DNA of 24,813 nucleotides from Opitutia bacterium UBA953 (GTDB lineage Bacteria > Verrucomicrobiota > Verrucomicrobiia > Opitutales > UBA953), in NCBI GenBank assembly GCA_002293125.1, contig DBCR01000012.1, forward strand, positions 1 to 24,813. The letters are read 5' to 3'. Shown piece by piece: positions 6,756 to 13,412 of the stretch (positions within the stretch are counted from its first letter, which is position 1; each line of letters begins with the position of its first letter). The notes under the pieces were generated by a model that saw only the letters and a list, made by a program, of their open reading frames with translations, did not search any database and was not told the origin of the DNA. The translations under genes were made by a program, and so were the position numbers.

Positions 6756-7949
6756 TCAGCGGAGGACGAATTCGACGGTGGGGTCGTACATCCACCAGAT
6801 GTCGCAGGGGCCGAGCGGCGGCAGGGCCTGACGGGCGCGACCATCCTGCGTCTTGCCGGCGTTGAAGCCGTCCGGGTTGGGTTCCGCGACGACCGGCGGC
6901 ACGGCGGCAGCGACGGTGAGGGAGTCTTCGGCCATGCGGTCGACGACGTCGGTCACCCACTTACGGCGGCCGGCCTCGTCGCCGAGGATCTTCCAGTCGC
7001 CGGTCGAGGCGCCCTTGTACATCTGGGCGACGAAGTCGTCGACGTTCGTGCCGATGCGCGCGGCGACCTTCTCGAAGATGCGTTCGCACCAGACCTTGGA
7101 CCACTTGAGCTGTTCCTTGAGCTGGGTGACGTTGCCGCTGAGGCCGACGGAGGCCTGGTGGTGCAGGACGATGGTGTTCGGGTAGACGAACGAGCGCTTG
7201 GCGAGGGTGGTGACGATCGCGGCCATCGAGGCGGCGTAACCCTTCACGACGACGTAGACCGGGGCCTTGGAGGTCTCCATGGCCTGGAGCATCATGTAGC
7301 CCGACATCACGGAGCCGCCCGGCGAACGATCGATGACGATGAAGATCGGGGCTTCGCTATCGATGGCGTTGTAGAAGGCGATGCGGCCGCAGACGAACTG
7401 GGCGAGTTTGTCGTCGACGCGACCGTTGAACGGGATGCGGCGATCGGAGATGTGCAGGACGCCATCGATGAGCGGGTCCTTGGGATACTCGACCTTGGCG
7501 CCGCTGGCGACCTCCGCGACTTTCTTCTCCAGACGGGCGATGGTCGCCACGGAGGAGACCTTGGCGTATTCGACGGAGACTTCGGCGGCGGCGAGACGGG
7601 CCTGCACTTCGAGTTCGGCGCGGGCGCGATCCTTATCGGCGGAAGCGACGGCGGCCTTGGCGGCGGCGAGCGCGGCATCGAGTTTGAGTTTTGCCTGCTC
7701 GGCGTCGACCGGCGCAGCGGCGGCCTCGGCGCGGGCGGCGCGCAGGGCGGCTTCGGCTTCAAGTTTACGAATCTCGAGCGTCTGCGTCAGCGCGGCGAGA
7801 CGACGCTGCGATGAGGCGAGGTCAAGGCGCGCGCGGATGACGTCGGTCTCGATCTCGGCCTTGATGACCTCGGGCGTCTTCTTGACGGGCCCCTGCTGGG
7901 CCATGACGAGCGCTGCGAAGAGAAGAGGGACAAGGGCCAGGCGCGACAT
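6756..7949 (-). CDS. Exported ClpP-fold serine protease with coiled coil and C-terminal WW-YDP tail (paralogue 1)
   Basis: The protein has 397 residues: signal peptide (1-18), a coiled coil rich in Ala/Glu/Arg/Lys (about 25-150), then a ClpP-fold domain (about 155-340). RSPGGSVMSG is at 219-228, with Ser241 in YAASM, His264 in VLHHQ and Asp318 in STGDW forming the expected triad. The end PPLGPCDIWWMYDP (about 377-390) matches the tail of the next gene. It is the first gene of the pair. The two catalytic domains are closely similar (DPL.DGVL.ISDRRI.FNG and others), while the coiled coils differ in length, so the pair could build a mixed oligomer. The start at 7949 gives a clean signal peptide; the leader is TTACCCCC directly before ATG. 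The frame extends upstream but would run into the divergent gene at 8016. Confidence 0.8.
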   Translation of the reverse strand: MSRLALVPLLFAALVMAQQGPVKKTPEVIKAEIETDVIRARLDLASSQRRLAALTQTLEIRKLEAEAALRAARAEAAAAPVDAEQAKLKLDAALAAAKAAVASADKDRARAELEVQARLAAAEVSVEYAKVSSVATIARLEKKVAEVASGAKVEYPKDPLIDGVLHISDRRIPFNGRVDDKLAQFVCGRIAFYNAIDSEAPIFIVIDRSPGGSVMSGYMMLQAMETSKAPVYVVVKGYAASMAAIVTTLAKRSFVYPNTIVLHHQASVGLSGNVTQLKEQLKWSKVWCERIFEKVAARIGTNVDDFVAQMYKGASTGDWKILGDEAGRRKWVTDVVDRMAEDSLTVAAAVPPVVAEPNPDGFNAGKTQDGRARQALPPLGPCDIWWMYDPTVEFVLR

Positions 7950-8015
7950 GGGGGTAAGGAGTGTTTTGACAGATATATGGTTCCCTTGAAGCCCATTTTT
8001 GGCAAATCTGCCCGC

Positions 8016-8921
8016 ATGGAAGCCGACGCCCCCATCACCCTGCTCAACCGCCATACGGGCCGCATGGAGACCGAACAGGTCTACGGCGAGAAGTGGCTGC
8101 GTCGTATCTACGGCAACCCCCTCGGCAAGCTGACCCTCCATACCGTCGTCAAACGCGCCCTTTTCTCCAAGTTATATGGCTGGGCCATGGATCGCCCGAG
8201 CAGCGCGCGTCGCGTCGAGCCCTTCGTGAAGGCCTTCGGCCTCGATCCGAGCGAGTTCGCCGACCCTGACCTGACGTCCTACCGGACCTTCAACGACTTC
8301 TTCTACCGCAAGCTCAAGGCCTCCGCCCGCCCGCTGGACGCGCGTCCCGAGATGGCCGTGCTGCCCGCGGATGGACGTCACCTCGGCTTCCCGGACGCCT
8401 CGCGCGTGAAGGGCATCTTCGCCAAGGGCCAGACCTTCGACATCCCCGCGCTCGTCGCGGATCGTACACTCGGTGAACGCTACGCGCGCGGCACCGTCGT
8501 CTGTTCGCGCCTCTGCCCGGTCGACTACCATCGCTTCCACTTCCCCGTCGCCGGCGTCCCCGGCGAACCCGTGCTCGCCAAGGGCCAGCTCTACTCCGTC
8601 AACCCGATCGCCCTCCGTCGCAGCGCCGCGTATCTCTGGCAGAACAAACGCCAGCGAGTGACGATCGACGCCGGCCCCTTCGGCCTCGTCACCATGGTCT
8701 CCATCGGTGCCACGAACGTCGGTACCATCATCGAGACCTACAAGCCCGGCCAGGCCGTCGCCAAGGGCGACGAGAAGGGCTACTTCCGTTTCGGCGGCTC
8801 GTTCGTCGCGACGATCTTTGAACCCGGCCGCATCAAGCTCGAGGACGACCTCATCCACGCCGGCGAAACCGCCGTGGAAGTGTATGCTAAGGTCGGTTCG
8901 CCCCTCGGTCGCTTAGCGTAA
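8016..8921 (+). CDS. psd: Phosphatidylserine decarboxylase proenzyme
   Basis: It makes phosphatidylethanolamine from phosphatidylserine at the membrane. The protein has 301 residues and matches the family throughout: YRTFNDFFYRKLK, the ADGR segment with Asp119, PVDYHRFHFPVAG carrying the conserved His residues (172 and 175), GATNVGTI, and the self-cleavage site as FGGSF with Ser262, which becomes the pyruvoyl group. The GGS form, not the LGST of E. coli, is typical of the branch found in clostridia and many other phyla. An in-frame ATG at 7977 is possible, but 8016 leaves 66 bp to the divergent gene at 7949 and has the C-rich CTGCCCGC leader seen across the window. No phosphatidylserine synthase gene is next to it. 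Confidence 0.92.
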   Translation: MEADAPITLLNRHTGRMETEQVYGEKWLRRIYGNPLGKLTLHTVVKRALFSKLYGWAMDRPSSARRVEPFVKAFGLDPSEFADPDLTSYRTFNDFFYRKLKASARPLDARPEMAVLPADGRHLGFPDASRVKGIFAKGQTFDIPALVADRTLGERYARGTVVCSRLCPVDYHRFHFPVAGVPGEPVLAKGQLYSVNPIALRRSAAYLWQNKRQRVTIDAGPFGLVTMVSIGATNVGTIIETYKPGQAVAKGDEKGYFRFGGSFVATIFEPGRIKLEDDLIHAGETAVEVYAKVGSPLGRLA

Positions 8922-8947
8922 GCGCTTGCCTCCGTCGCCCGACGCGC

Positions 8948-8970
8948 AAACCTCAGCTCACAGGTTTTGC
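8948..8970 (+). terminator. Possible weak terminator between psd and tRNA-Leu
   Basis: Stem AAACCT (8948-8953) with AGGTTT (8962-8967) and an 8-nt loop, ending in four T residues. It is short and AT-rich and could equally be chance sequence upstream of the tRNA. Confidence 0.3.
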
Positions 8971-9049
8971 TCGGGTGGTGGAATGGCAGACACACTAGAT
9001 TTAGGTTCTAGCGCCGCAAGGTGTGCGGGTTCGACCCCCGCCCCGAGCA
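8969..9049 (+). tRNA. tRNA-Leu, anticodon TAG
   Basis: Acceptor arms GCTCGGG (8969-8975) and CCCGAGC (9042-9048) with discriminator A. D arm GTGGAATGGCAGACAC, anticodon stem CTAGA/TCTAG around loop TTTAGGT (anticodon TAG, reading CUN). A class II long variable arm follows, then the T arm GCGGG-TTCGACC-CCCGC. The 3' CCA is not encoded (ACTTCC follows). Confidence 0.95.
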
Positions 9050-9084
9050 CTTCCTGTTCTTCGCGGCGAAGCAAAGACGCCCAT

Positions 9085-9107
9085 CTCAAAGGGAGACCGG
9101 AAACCGG
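9085..9107 (+). repeat. Intergenic repeat H, solo arm
   Basis: CTCAAAGGGAGACCGGAAAC and the next bases match the right-arm version of H in reverse orientation to 1264-1286. It lies 35 bp after tRNA-Leu. Confidence 0.65.
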
Positions 9108-9127
9108 GATTCTTGCTGCGGGCCTTA

Positions 9128-9154
9128 GGTAGGGGCGCGACGGCGTCGCGTCCG
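9128..9154 (+). repeat. GTAG-headed hairpin R2 (single)
   Basis: GGTAGGG followed by arms GGCGCGAC and GTCGCGTCC with loop GGC, nearly identical to the left hairpin of R1 at 1304. It sits in the 143-bp gap between the tRNA and the gene at 9193. Confidence 0.7.
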
Positions 9155-9192
9155 GTCTTGCCCCTTTCCCAGGCCTATCCCACTCTGCCCCC

Positions 9193-9741
9193 ATGTTCGC
9201 GTGGCTTCGTTCCCTCTTCGCGCCGAAGACGCCCGCGCCTGATCTTAGCCAGGCGCCGGACGAACCTGTGCCTTCCGAGCGCGCCCCGTCCACCCGTCCG
9301 GCCAACCAGCAGGGCTGGATCGGGGTAGACCTGGACGGAACTTTGGCCGAAGCGACCGCCTGGCAGGGCATGGACCACATCGGCCCGCCGGTGCCCCTGA
9401 TGATGCGCCGGGTGCGCCAGTGGCTCGATAAGGGCCTCCGCGTGAAGATCATGACGGCCCGGGCCGGCGACCCCGTCGGCATCGCCGCCACGCAGGCCTG
9501 GCTGAAGGCCAACGGGCTTCCAGAGCTCGAGGTGACCGATAAGAAGGACTTCGGGATGATCGAGCTCTGGGATGACCGTGCGATCCAGGTCGTGCAGAAC
9601 CAAGGCATCTGCTTCCTGGGCACTTCCTACTTCGCCCGCCCGAAGGCCCCGATCCTGCCAGATGAGGTTGCCGACCGCACCTTCATCCTCGTAGGCTCGG
9701 AACCGAAAACCCTTCCGCAGGGCCCTAAGCACAGCGCATGA
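9193..9741 (+). CDS. HAD-superfamily-like hydrolase
   Basis: A 182-residue protein. After a Pro-rich N-terminus (1-40) comes HAD motif I, GVDLDGTLA, with Asp46 as candidate nucleophile and Asp48 as general acid. A motif II Thr follows in IMTAR (Thr88), Lys residues in DKKDFG (about 117-118), and acidic residues in LWDDRAI (127-128) as motif IV. The set is consistent with a small phosphatase of the HAD fold with no cap domain visible. The ATG is preceded by CACTCTGCCCCC and lacks a Shine-Dalgarno. Its TGA overlaps the ATG of the Rrf2 gene (ATGA at 9738-9741), so the two are translationally coupled. Substrate is not predictable. Confidence 0.7.
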   Translation: MFAWLRSLFAPKTPAPDLSQAPDEPVPSERAPSTRPANQQGWIGVDLDGTLAEATAWQGMDHIGPPVPLMMRRVRQWLDKGLRVKIMTARAGDPVGIAATQAWLKANGLPELEVTDKKDFGMIELWDDRAIQVVQNQGICFLGTSYFARPKAPILPDEVADRTFILVGSEPKTLPQGPKHSA

Positions 9742-10151
9742 AAGCTTCCCTCAAACTCGAGTATTCCCTCCGCGTCCTCTCCCAGCTCGCCCGTCGCCAC
9801 CGCGGCACGGCCGTCACGCGCATCGAGGAACTCGCCAAGCTTGAGGACATCCCGGCCAATTACCTCGTCCAGCTGCTCAACGAACTCCGCGAAGGCGGAC
9901 TGGTCGTCTCGAAGCGCGGCAAGACCGGCGGGTACCGTCTGGCAAAAGACGCCGAAGATATCTCTCTGAAACAGGTGCTCGCAGTCGTGGAACCGGAGCT
10001 CGTCGAGACCAAGATCACGCTCAAGGGCGCGTCCGGACCCCAGGTCGCGGCGCTCTGGCGCGAAGTCTCGAAGCGTTTCGACAAGTCGCTCACCGGCTTC
10101 ACCGTCGCGCAGCTCGCGCTGTCGGAATCCGGTACGGATTTTGAGATTTGA
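9738..10151 (+). CDS. Rrf2-family transcriptional regulator
   Basis: A 137-residue protein with the Rrf2 winged-helix N-terminus. LEYSLRVLSQLARRH opens it, the recognition segment is DIPANYLVQLLNELREGGLV, and the wing is SKRGKTGGYRLAK, followed by the family's ISLKQVLAVVE. IscR and NsrR carry three Cys residues for an Fe-S cluster after this point. This protein has no cysteine at all, so it is probably a cluster-free Rrf2 member such as the CymR or YwnA types. It is coupled by a 4-bp overlap to the HAD gene. It may autoregulate the pair, but no operator was identified. Confidence 0.85.
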   Translation: MKASLKLEYSLRVLSQLARRHRGTAVTRIEELAKLEDIPANYLVQLLNELREGGLVVSKRGKTGGYRLAKDAEDISLKQVLAVVEPELVETKITLKGASGPQVAALWREVSKRFDKSLTGFTVAQLALSESGTDFEI

Positions 10152-10152
10152 A

Positions 10153-10173
10153 CGCTTCGGCGAAGCCGAAGCG
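10153..10173 (+). terminator. Hairpin after the Rrf2 gene
   Basis: Perfect 9-bp stem CGCTTCGGC/GCCGAAGCG with loop GAA, starting 2 bp after the stop. There is no T tract, so it may act as a 3' stabiliser and not as an intrinsic terminator. Confidence 0.5.
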
Positions 10174-10230
10174 AGGGGACACGTGGGCAAGGTGACACGG
10201 TGACAAGGGGGAGACATGTATCAGGTGGAA

Positions 10231-10337
10231 GCGGTTGGCGGTTAGCGGCTGGCGGTTGGGCGAGACATCTCCCGAACCTGAACCCGCACCTGAACACCTG
10301 AACCTGATACCCGATGGCCGAGACCTGAGACCTGAGA
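10231..10337. repeat. Intergenic repeats E (copy 2) and G (half copy)
   Basis: E occupies 10231-10260 (GCGGTTGGCGGTTAGCGG and on). It is followed by 10262-10337, which in reverse complement matches the left part of the complete G element at 4876, including the terminal AGGTCTCGGCCATCGGG word. The other G terminus is absent. The E-G neighbourhood is conserved with 4876-5027 in inverted orientation. Confidence 0.6.
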
Positions 10338-10359
10338 ATGAATCTCCCCCAGCTTTCAT

Positions 10360-10430
10360 CCGGTCTCCGGTTTCCCTTTGAGTTTTAAACTCCCGCCACC
10401 TGCCACCCGGGGCCGCCACCCGCCACCTGA
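10360..10430. repeat. Repeat H left-arm version (minus) and a B-arm fragment
   Basis: 10360-10382 in reverse complement reads CTCAAAGGGAAACCGGAGAC and on, followed by ATGAAAGCTGGGGG, which matches the left H arm at 16941. 10392-10430 carries two CGCCACC(T/C)GCCACC-like words resembling the outer arms of family B. Confidence 0.55.
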
Positions 10431-10440
10431 AATGGATGCA

Positions 10441-10470
10441 ACTATGTCGTGACGCGGTCCCGACCCTACC
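10441..10470 (-). repeat. GTAG-headed hairpin, subfamily A, copy 4
   Basis: Identical to the A core at 1462-1492 over the hairpin. On the minus strand it is preceded by TGCCTTG, the conserved head. Confidence 0.72.
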
Positions 10471-10557
10471 CAAGGCAGTATCCTCCATTCTTCTCCCATT
10501 TGCCTTTCCCCGCCTTCCCCCCACCCTGACCCCATCCCCCTTTCAGCTGCCTCGCCT

Positions 10558-10584
10558 ATACTCGATACTCCATACTCTATACTC
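10558..10584 (+). repeat. Heptanucleotide tandem repeat in the leader of the lipid operon
   Basis: Four copies of ATACTC spaced exactly 7 bp (10558, 10565, 10572, 10579) end 7 bp before the ATG at 10592. Two of them create TATACT, a -10-like hexamer (10557 and 10578). Upstream from about 10490 is a pyrimidine-rich tract. Confidence 0.75.
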
Positions 10585-10591
10585 TCATCCC

Positions 10592-10987
10592 ATGACCTCC
10601 CGTCGTCTCATCATCGCCTACTTCGTCCTCGTGCTCGTCGCCATGACCTGGGTGTCGTGGTACGCCTCGACGGCCCCGACGATCACCTCGCTGCCGCAAT
10701 ATGCCGCGATCACCGGCAAGGAAGGTATCAACGTCATCGACGGCTTCGTGACGGTCTGCTCCGAGCCTTGGGGCCTGGCCACGATGTTCGATGCCTACTT
10801 CGGCTTCCTCGCCTTCTGGCTCTACACGGCTTGGCGCGCCCGCACCGTCGGGGCACGGATCGGCTGGTTCGTCGCGCTGATGCTCCTGGGTAATTTCGCC
10901 ATCGCCGCCTATGTCCTGCTCTGCCTGAAGCAGTCCGGCGACGAGACCGACCTCGGTAAGGTGTTCTTCACGCGTAAGGTCGCCTGA
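10592..10987 (+). CDS. DUF1475-like small membrane protein
   Basis: A 131-residue protein with three predicted membrane segments: about 7-27, 69-90 (FDAYFGFLAFWLYTAW) and 99-119 (WFVALMLLGNFAIAAYVLL). The DAYFGFL...W..WR pattern and the MLLGN.A.A.Y.L ending recall DUF1475 proteins. No enzymatic residues are evident. It heads a tight operon: the next ATG begins directly after its TGA. The start was chosen at the ATG after the ATACTC repeats. The frame is open upstream, but that part would encode intergenic repeat sequence. Function unknown; a membrane/lipid association is suggested only by neighbours. Confidence 0.7.
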   Translation: MTSRRLIIAYFVLVLVAMTWVSWYASTAPTITSLPQYAAITGKEGINVIDGFVTVCSEPWGLATMFDAYFGFLAFWLYTAWRARTVGARIGWFVALMLLGNFAIAAYVLLCLKQSGDETDLGKVFFTRKVA

Positions 10988-11467
10988 ATGGGACGCGTCT
11001 CCGATTGGCTGCGCCGCCGGGTGCGCGATCCGCTCGTCGCGGAACTGCGCCAAGGGGCGACCCCGGAGGCCGTCTCGGCCGCGGTAGCGGTCAGCTTCGC
11101 CATCGCGATCGTGCCGTTCATCGGGTTGACGACCCTGCTTTGCCTCGGCGCGGGACGCCTCTTCCGCCTCAACCACATGGTGATGCAGATCATCAACCAT
11201 AGCGCATTCCCCTTACAGATCCTGCTCATCGTGCCGTTCGTCCGCCTCGGCGAGAAGCTCTCGGGGGCGCGACCTTTCGCCCTCACCCCGGACGCGATCA
11301 TCAGCGAGTTCAACCGTTCCATCCCCGATTTCCTGGAGAAGTTCTGGCTGGCCGGACTGCATGGGCTCATCGGCTGGGCCGTGACGGTCCCGCTCGCCTG
11401 CTGGCTCCTGCACCTTATCCTGCGTCGAACGTTTCATCGTCTCATCCCCAAACCTTCCGCCCCATGA
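10988..11467 (+). CDS. DUF2062 domain membrane protein
   Basis: 159 residues. The N-terminal WLRRRVRDPLVAELRQGATPEAVSAAVAVSFAIAIVPFIGLTT is the typical DUF2062 start. It is followed by LNHMVMQIINHSAFPLQI and a C-terminal membrane helix (about 122-146). Three to four membrane segments are predicted. It starts with zero spacing after the upstream stop and overlaps the next gene by 4 bp (ATGA at 11464), so all three are one transcript. DUF2062 often accompanies lipid or cell-envelope glycosyltransferase genes; a role in this operon is inferred only. Confidence 0.82.
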   Translation: MGRVSDWLRRRVRDPLVAELRQGATPEAVSAAVAVSFAIAIVPFIGLTTLLCLGAGRLFRLNHMVMQIINHSAFPLQILLIVPFVRLGEKLSGARPFALTPDAIISEFNRSIPDFLEKFWLAGLHGLIGWAVTVPLACWLLHLILRRTFHRLIPKPSAP

Positions 11468-12276
11468 ATCCGCTCTTCGAACTCGGACTCGATTTCCTGA
11501 TCCTCCTCGGCGAAGCCTGCGTCTTCTTCGCCCTCTGCTGGCTCATCGCCAAAAAGATCGACAACTGGTCCATCGTCGACGTCGCCTGGTCCTACGGCTT
11601 CGCGCTCGTCGGCCTGCAGATGCTCGCCATCCACTTCTGGGTCTTCCCGCTCGGCGGCCAAGGGGTGTTGATGGCCGTCGCCACGGTGCTCTGGAGCCTG
11701 CGTCTGGGCACGCACCTCGCGGGCCGCGTCCTCGGGCACCTCGACCAAGAAGACGGGCGCTACCTGAAGATGCGGGCCGAGCACGGCGCACGCATGCCGG
11801 CGCAGATGGCCTATTTCTATTTCATCCAGGCGCTCGTCCTCGCGATCCTCTGCCTGCCGCTGCTGTCCTCGAATCCGACCGGCGCCACCGGCCCGGCTCA
11901 GACCATCCACTGGGTCGGCCTCGGCGTGGTCGGCCTTGCCCTGCTCATCGAGACGATCGCCGACGCCCAGTTGGCGGCCTTCAAAAAGGACCCGGCCAAC
12001 AAGGGCAAGGTCTGCGAACGCGGACTCTGGGCCTGGAGCCGCCACCCCAATTACTTTGGCGAATGGCTCGTGTGGGTCGGCTTCCTGTTGATGAGTTATA
12101 ATAGCACCTACCGCGGCGTCCCGGGCCTGCTCTGCATCGGGGTGATGTATTATTTCCTGACGCGCGTGACCGGCATCCCGCTCACCGAACAGCAGCTCCT
12201 GACGTCGAAGGGGCCCGCCTACGCCGACTATCAGGCGCGCGTGCCGGCCTTCTGGCCCCGTCCGCCCCGGCGCTGA
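11464..12276 (+). CDS. DUF1295 family membrane protein (steroid 5-alpha-reductase-like fold)
   Basis: 270 residues with six or seven membrane segments. The diagnostic C-terminal motif is WAWSRHPNYFGEWLVWVGF (about 189-207), the NADPH-binding region shared by DUF1295, isoprenylcysteine methyltransferases and steroid reductases. VDVAWSYGFALVGLQ near the N-terminus and YADYQARVPAFWPRPP at the end also fit. Proteins of this family frequently sit beside cyclopropane-fatty-acid synthase genes, as here. An oxidoreductase acting on a lipid is plausible but unproven. Its ATG overlaps the DUF2062 stop. Confidence 0.88.
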   Translation: MNPLFELGLDFLILLGEACVFFALCWLIAKKIDNWSIVDVAWSYGFALVGLQMLAIHFWVFPLGGQGVLMAVATVLWSLRLGTHLAGRVLGHLDQEDGRYLKMRAEHGARMPAQMAYFYFIQALVLAILCLPLLSSNPTGATGPAQTIHWVGLGVVGLALLIETIADAQLAAFKKDPANKGKVCERGLWAWSRHPNYFGEWLVWVGFLLMSYNSTYRGVPGLLCIGVMYYFLTRVTGIPLTEQQLLTSKGPAYADYQARVPAFWPRPPRR

Positions 12277-12328
12277 TTTTCCGCCGCGGTGGATTGCCAG
12301 CGGCCCGGTCCCCGTGCAAGGTATGGGG

Positions 12329-13369
12329 ATGCCGCTCATCGATACCCTCATCGAAAAAGACGTCCTGCCGGACAGCGTGATCCGCTGGGGCATCCGCCGT
12401 CTGCTCAAGCAGCGCCTCTCGGACGAACGTCCGGAGTCCGCCGCCGCGCGCTTCGCGAAGGTCGACGCCTTCGCGGCCGAGCTCCGCACGTTGCCGGTGG
12501 CCATCGAGACCAAGGCGGCGAACGAACAGCATTACGAAGTCCCCGCGGCCTTCTATAAACTCTGCCTCGGGCCGCGTCTGAAATATTCCTCCTGCTATTA
12601 TGAATCCGGCGGCGAGACCATCGGCGAAGCCGAGGAGACCATGCTCGCCCGCACGTGCGCGCGCGCGGAGCTCGCGGACGGCCTCGAGATCCTCGAGCTC
12701 GGCTGCGGCTGGGGCTCCCTCACCCTTTGGATGGCCGAGAAATACCCGAACGCCCGCATCACCGGCGTCTCGAACTCCGCCTCCCAGCGCGCCCACATCG
12801 AAGGCGAATGCGCCCAGCGCGGCTTCAAGAATGTCCGCATCATCACCTGCGATATGAACGTCTTCGCCGCCGAGGCCGCGCGCTTCGACCGCGTGGTGTC
12901 GGTCGAGATGTTCGAGCACATGAAGAACTGGGGTGAGCTCATGCGCCGCATCGGCGGCTGGCTCAAACCCGGCGGCAAGCTGTTCTTCCACGTCTTCACG
13001 CACAAGGACATCGCCTACCATTTCGCGGCCAAGGACTCGACCGACTGGATGTCGCGCCACTTCTTCACCGGCGGCATCATGCCCTCCAACTGCCTCGCCA
13101 GCCGCTTCCAGGCCGACCTGAAGCTCGAGCAGCAGTGGGAGGTCGAAGGCCGCCACTACGGCCAGACCTCGGAGCATTGGCTCCAGAACACCGACCGTCA
13201 CCGCGAGGAGATCCTCCGCATCTTCGCGCAGACCTACGGCGAGGATCGGGCGAAGGCCTGGCTGGCCAACTGGCGCGTGTTCTTCATGGCCTGCGCTGAG
13301 CTCTGGAACTTCCGGGGCGGCGCCGAGTGGATGGTCTGCCACTACCGCTTCGCCAAGCGCGCGGGCTAA
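12329..13369 (+). CDS. Cyclopropane-fatty-acyl-phospholipid synthase-like SAM methyltransferase
   Basis: 346 residues. Features include a CFA-type N-terminal region with HYEVPAAFYKLCLGPRLKYSSCYY, the SAM motif ILELGCGWGSLTLWMA, acidic VVSVEMFEHMKNW, and a C-terminal HWL.N.D.....I pattern (EHWLQNTDRHREEILRIF). The lipid-binding part is shorter than E. coli Cfa, closer to the Cfa-like enzymes paired with DUF1295. Transfer of a methyl group to an unsaturated acyl chain is likely, which would use products of the desaturase encoded at 15101-16300. Start choice: ATG 12329 gives MPLIDTLIEKDVLPDS. GTG 12314 (behind a C run) and ATG 12323 are alternatives, and AAGG at 12318 would suit 12329. The gap to DUF1295 is 52 bp. 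Confidence 0.85.
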   Translation: MPLIDTLIEKDVLPDSVIRWGIRRLLKQRLSDERPESAAARFAKVDAFAAELRTLPVAIETKAANEQHYEVPAAFYKLCLGPRLKYSSCYYESGGETIGEAEETMLARTCARAELADGLEILELGCGWGSLTLWMAEKYPNARITGVSNSASQRAHIEGECAQRGFKNVRIITCDMNVFAAEAARFDRVVSVEMFEHMKNWGELMRRIGGWLKPGGKLFFHVFTHKDIAYHFAAKDSTDWMSRHFFTGGIMPSNCLASRFQADLKLEQQWEVEGRHYGQTSEHWLQNTDRHREEILRIFAQTYGEDRAKAWLANWRVFFMACAELWNFRGGAEWMVCHYRFAKRAG

Positions 13370-13412
13370 GTCCGCGTTTGCCTCGGGCCGTCCGCGTCGT
13401 TTGCTCTGCCTC

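Noticed and set aside
7977..8015. Upstream ATG for phosphatidylserine decarboxylase
   Set aside because: It would leave only 27 bp to the divergent gene and adds 13 residues not typical of the family start. 8016 has the C-rich leader common in this window.
8969..9192. tRNA-Leu as an integration site of a mobile island
   Set aside because: No integrase, no partial duplication of the tRNA 3' end seen downstream in the window, and the following genes look ordinary.
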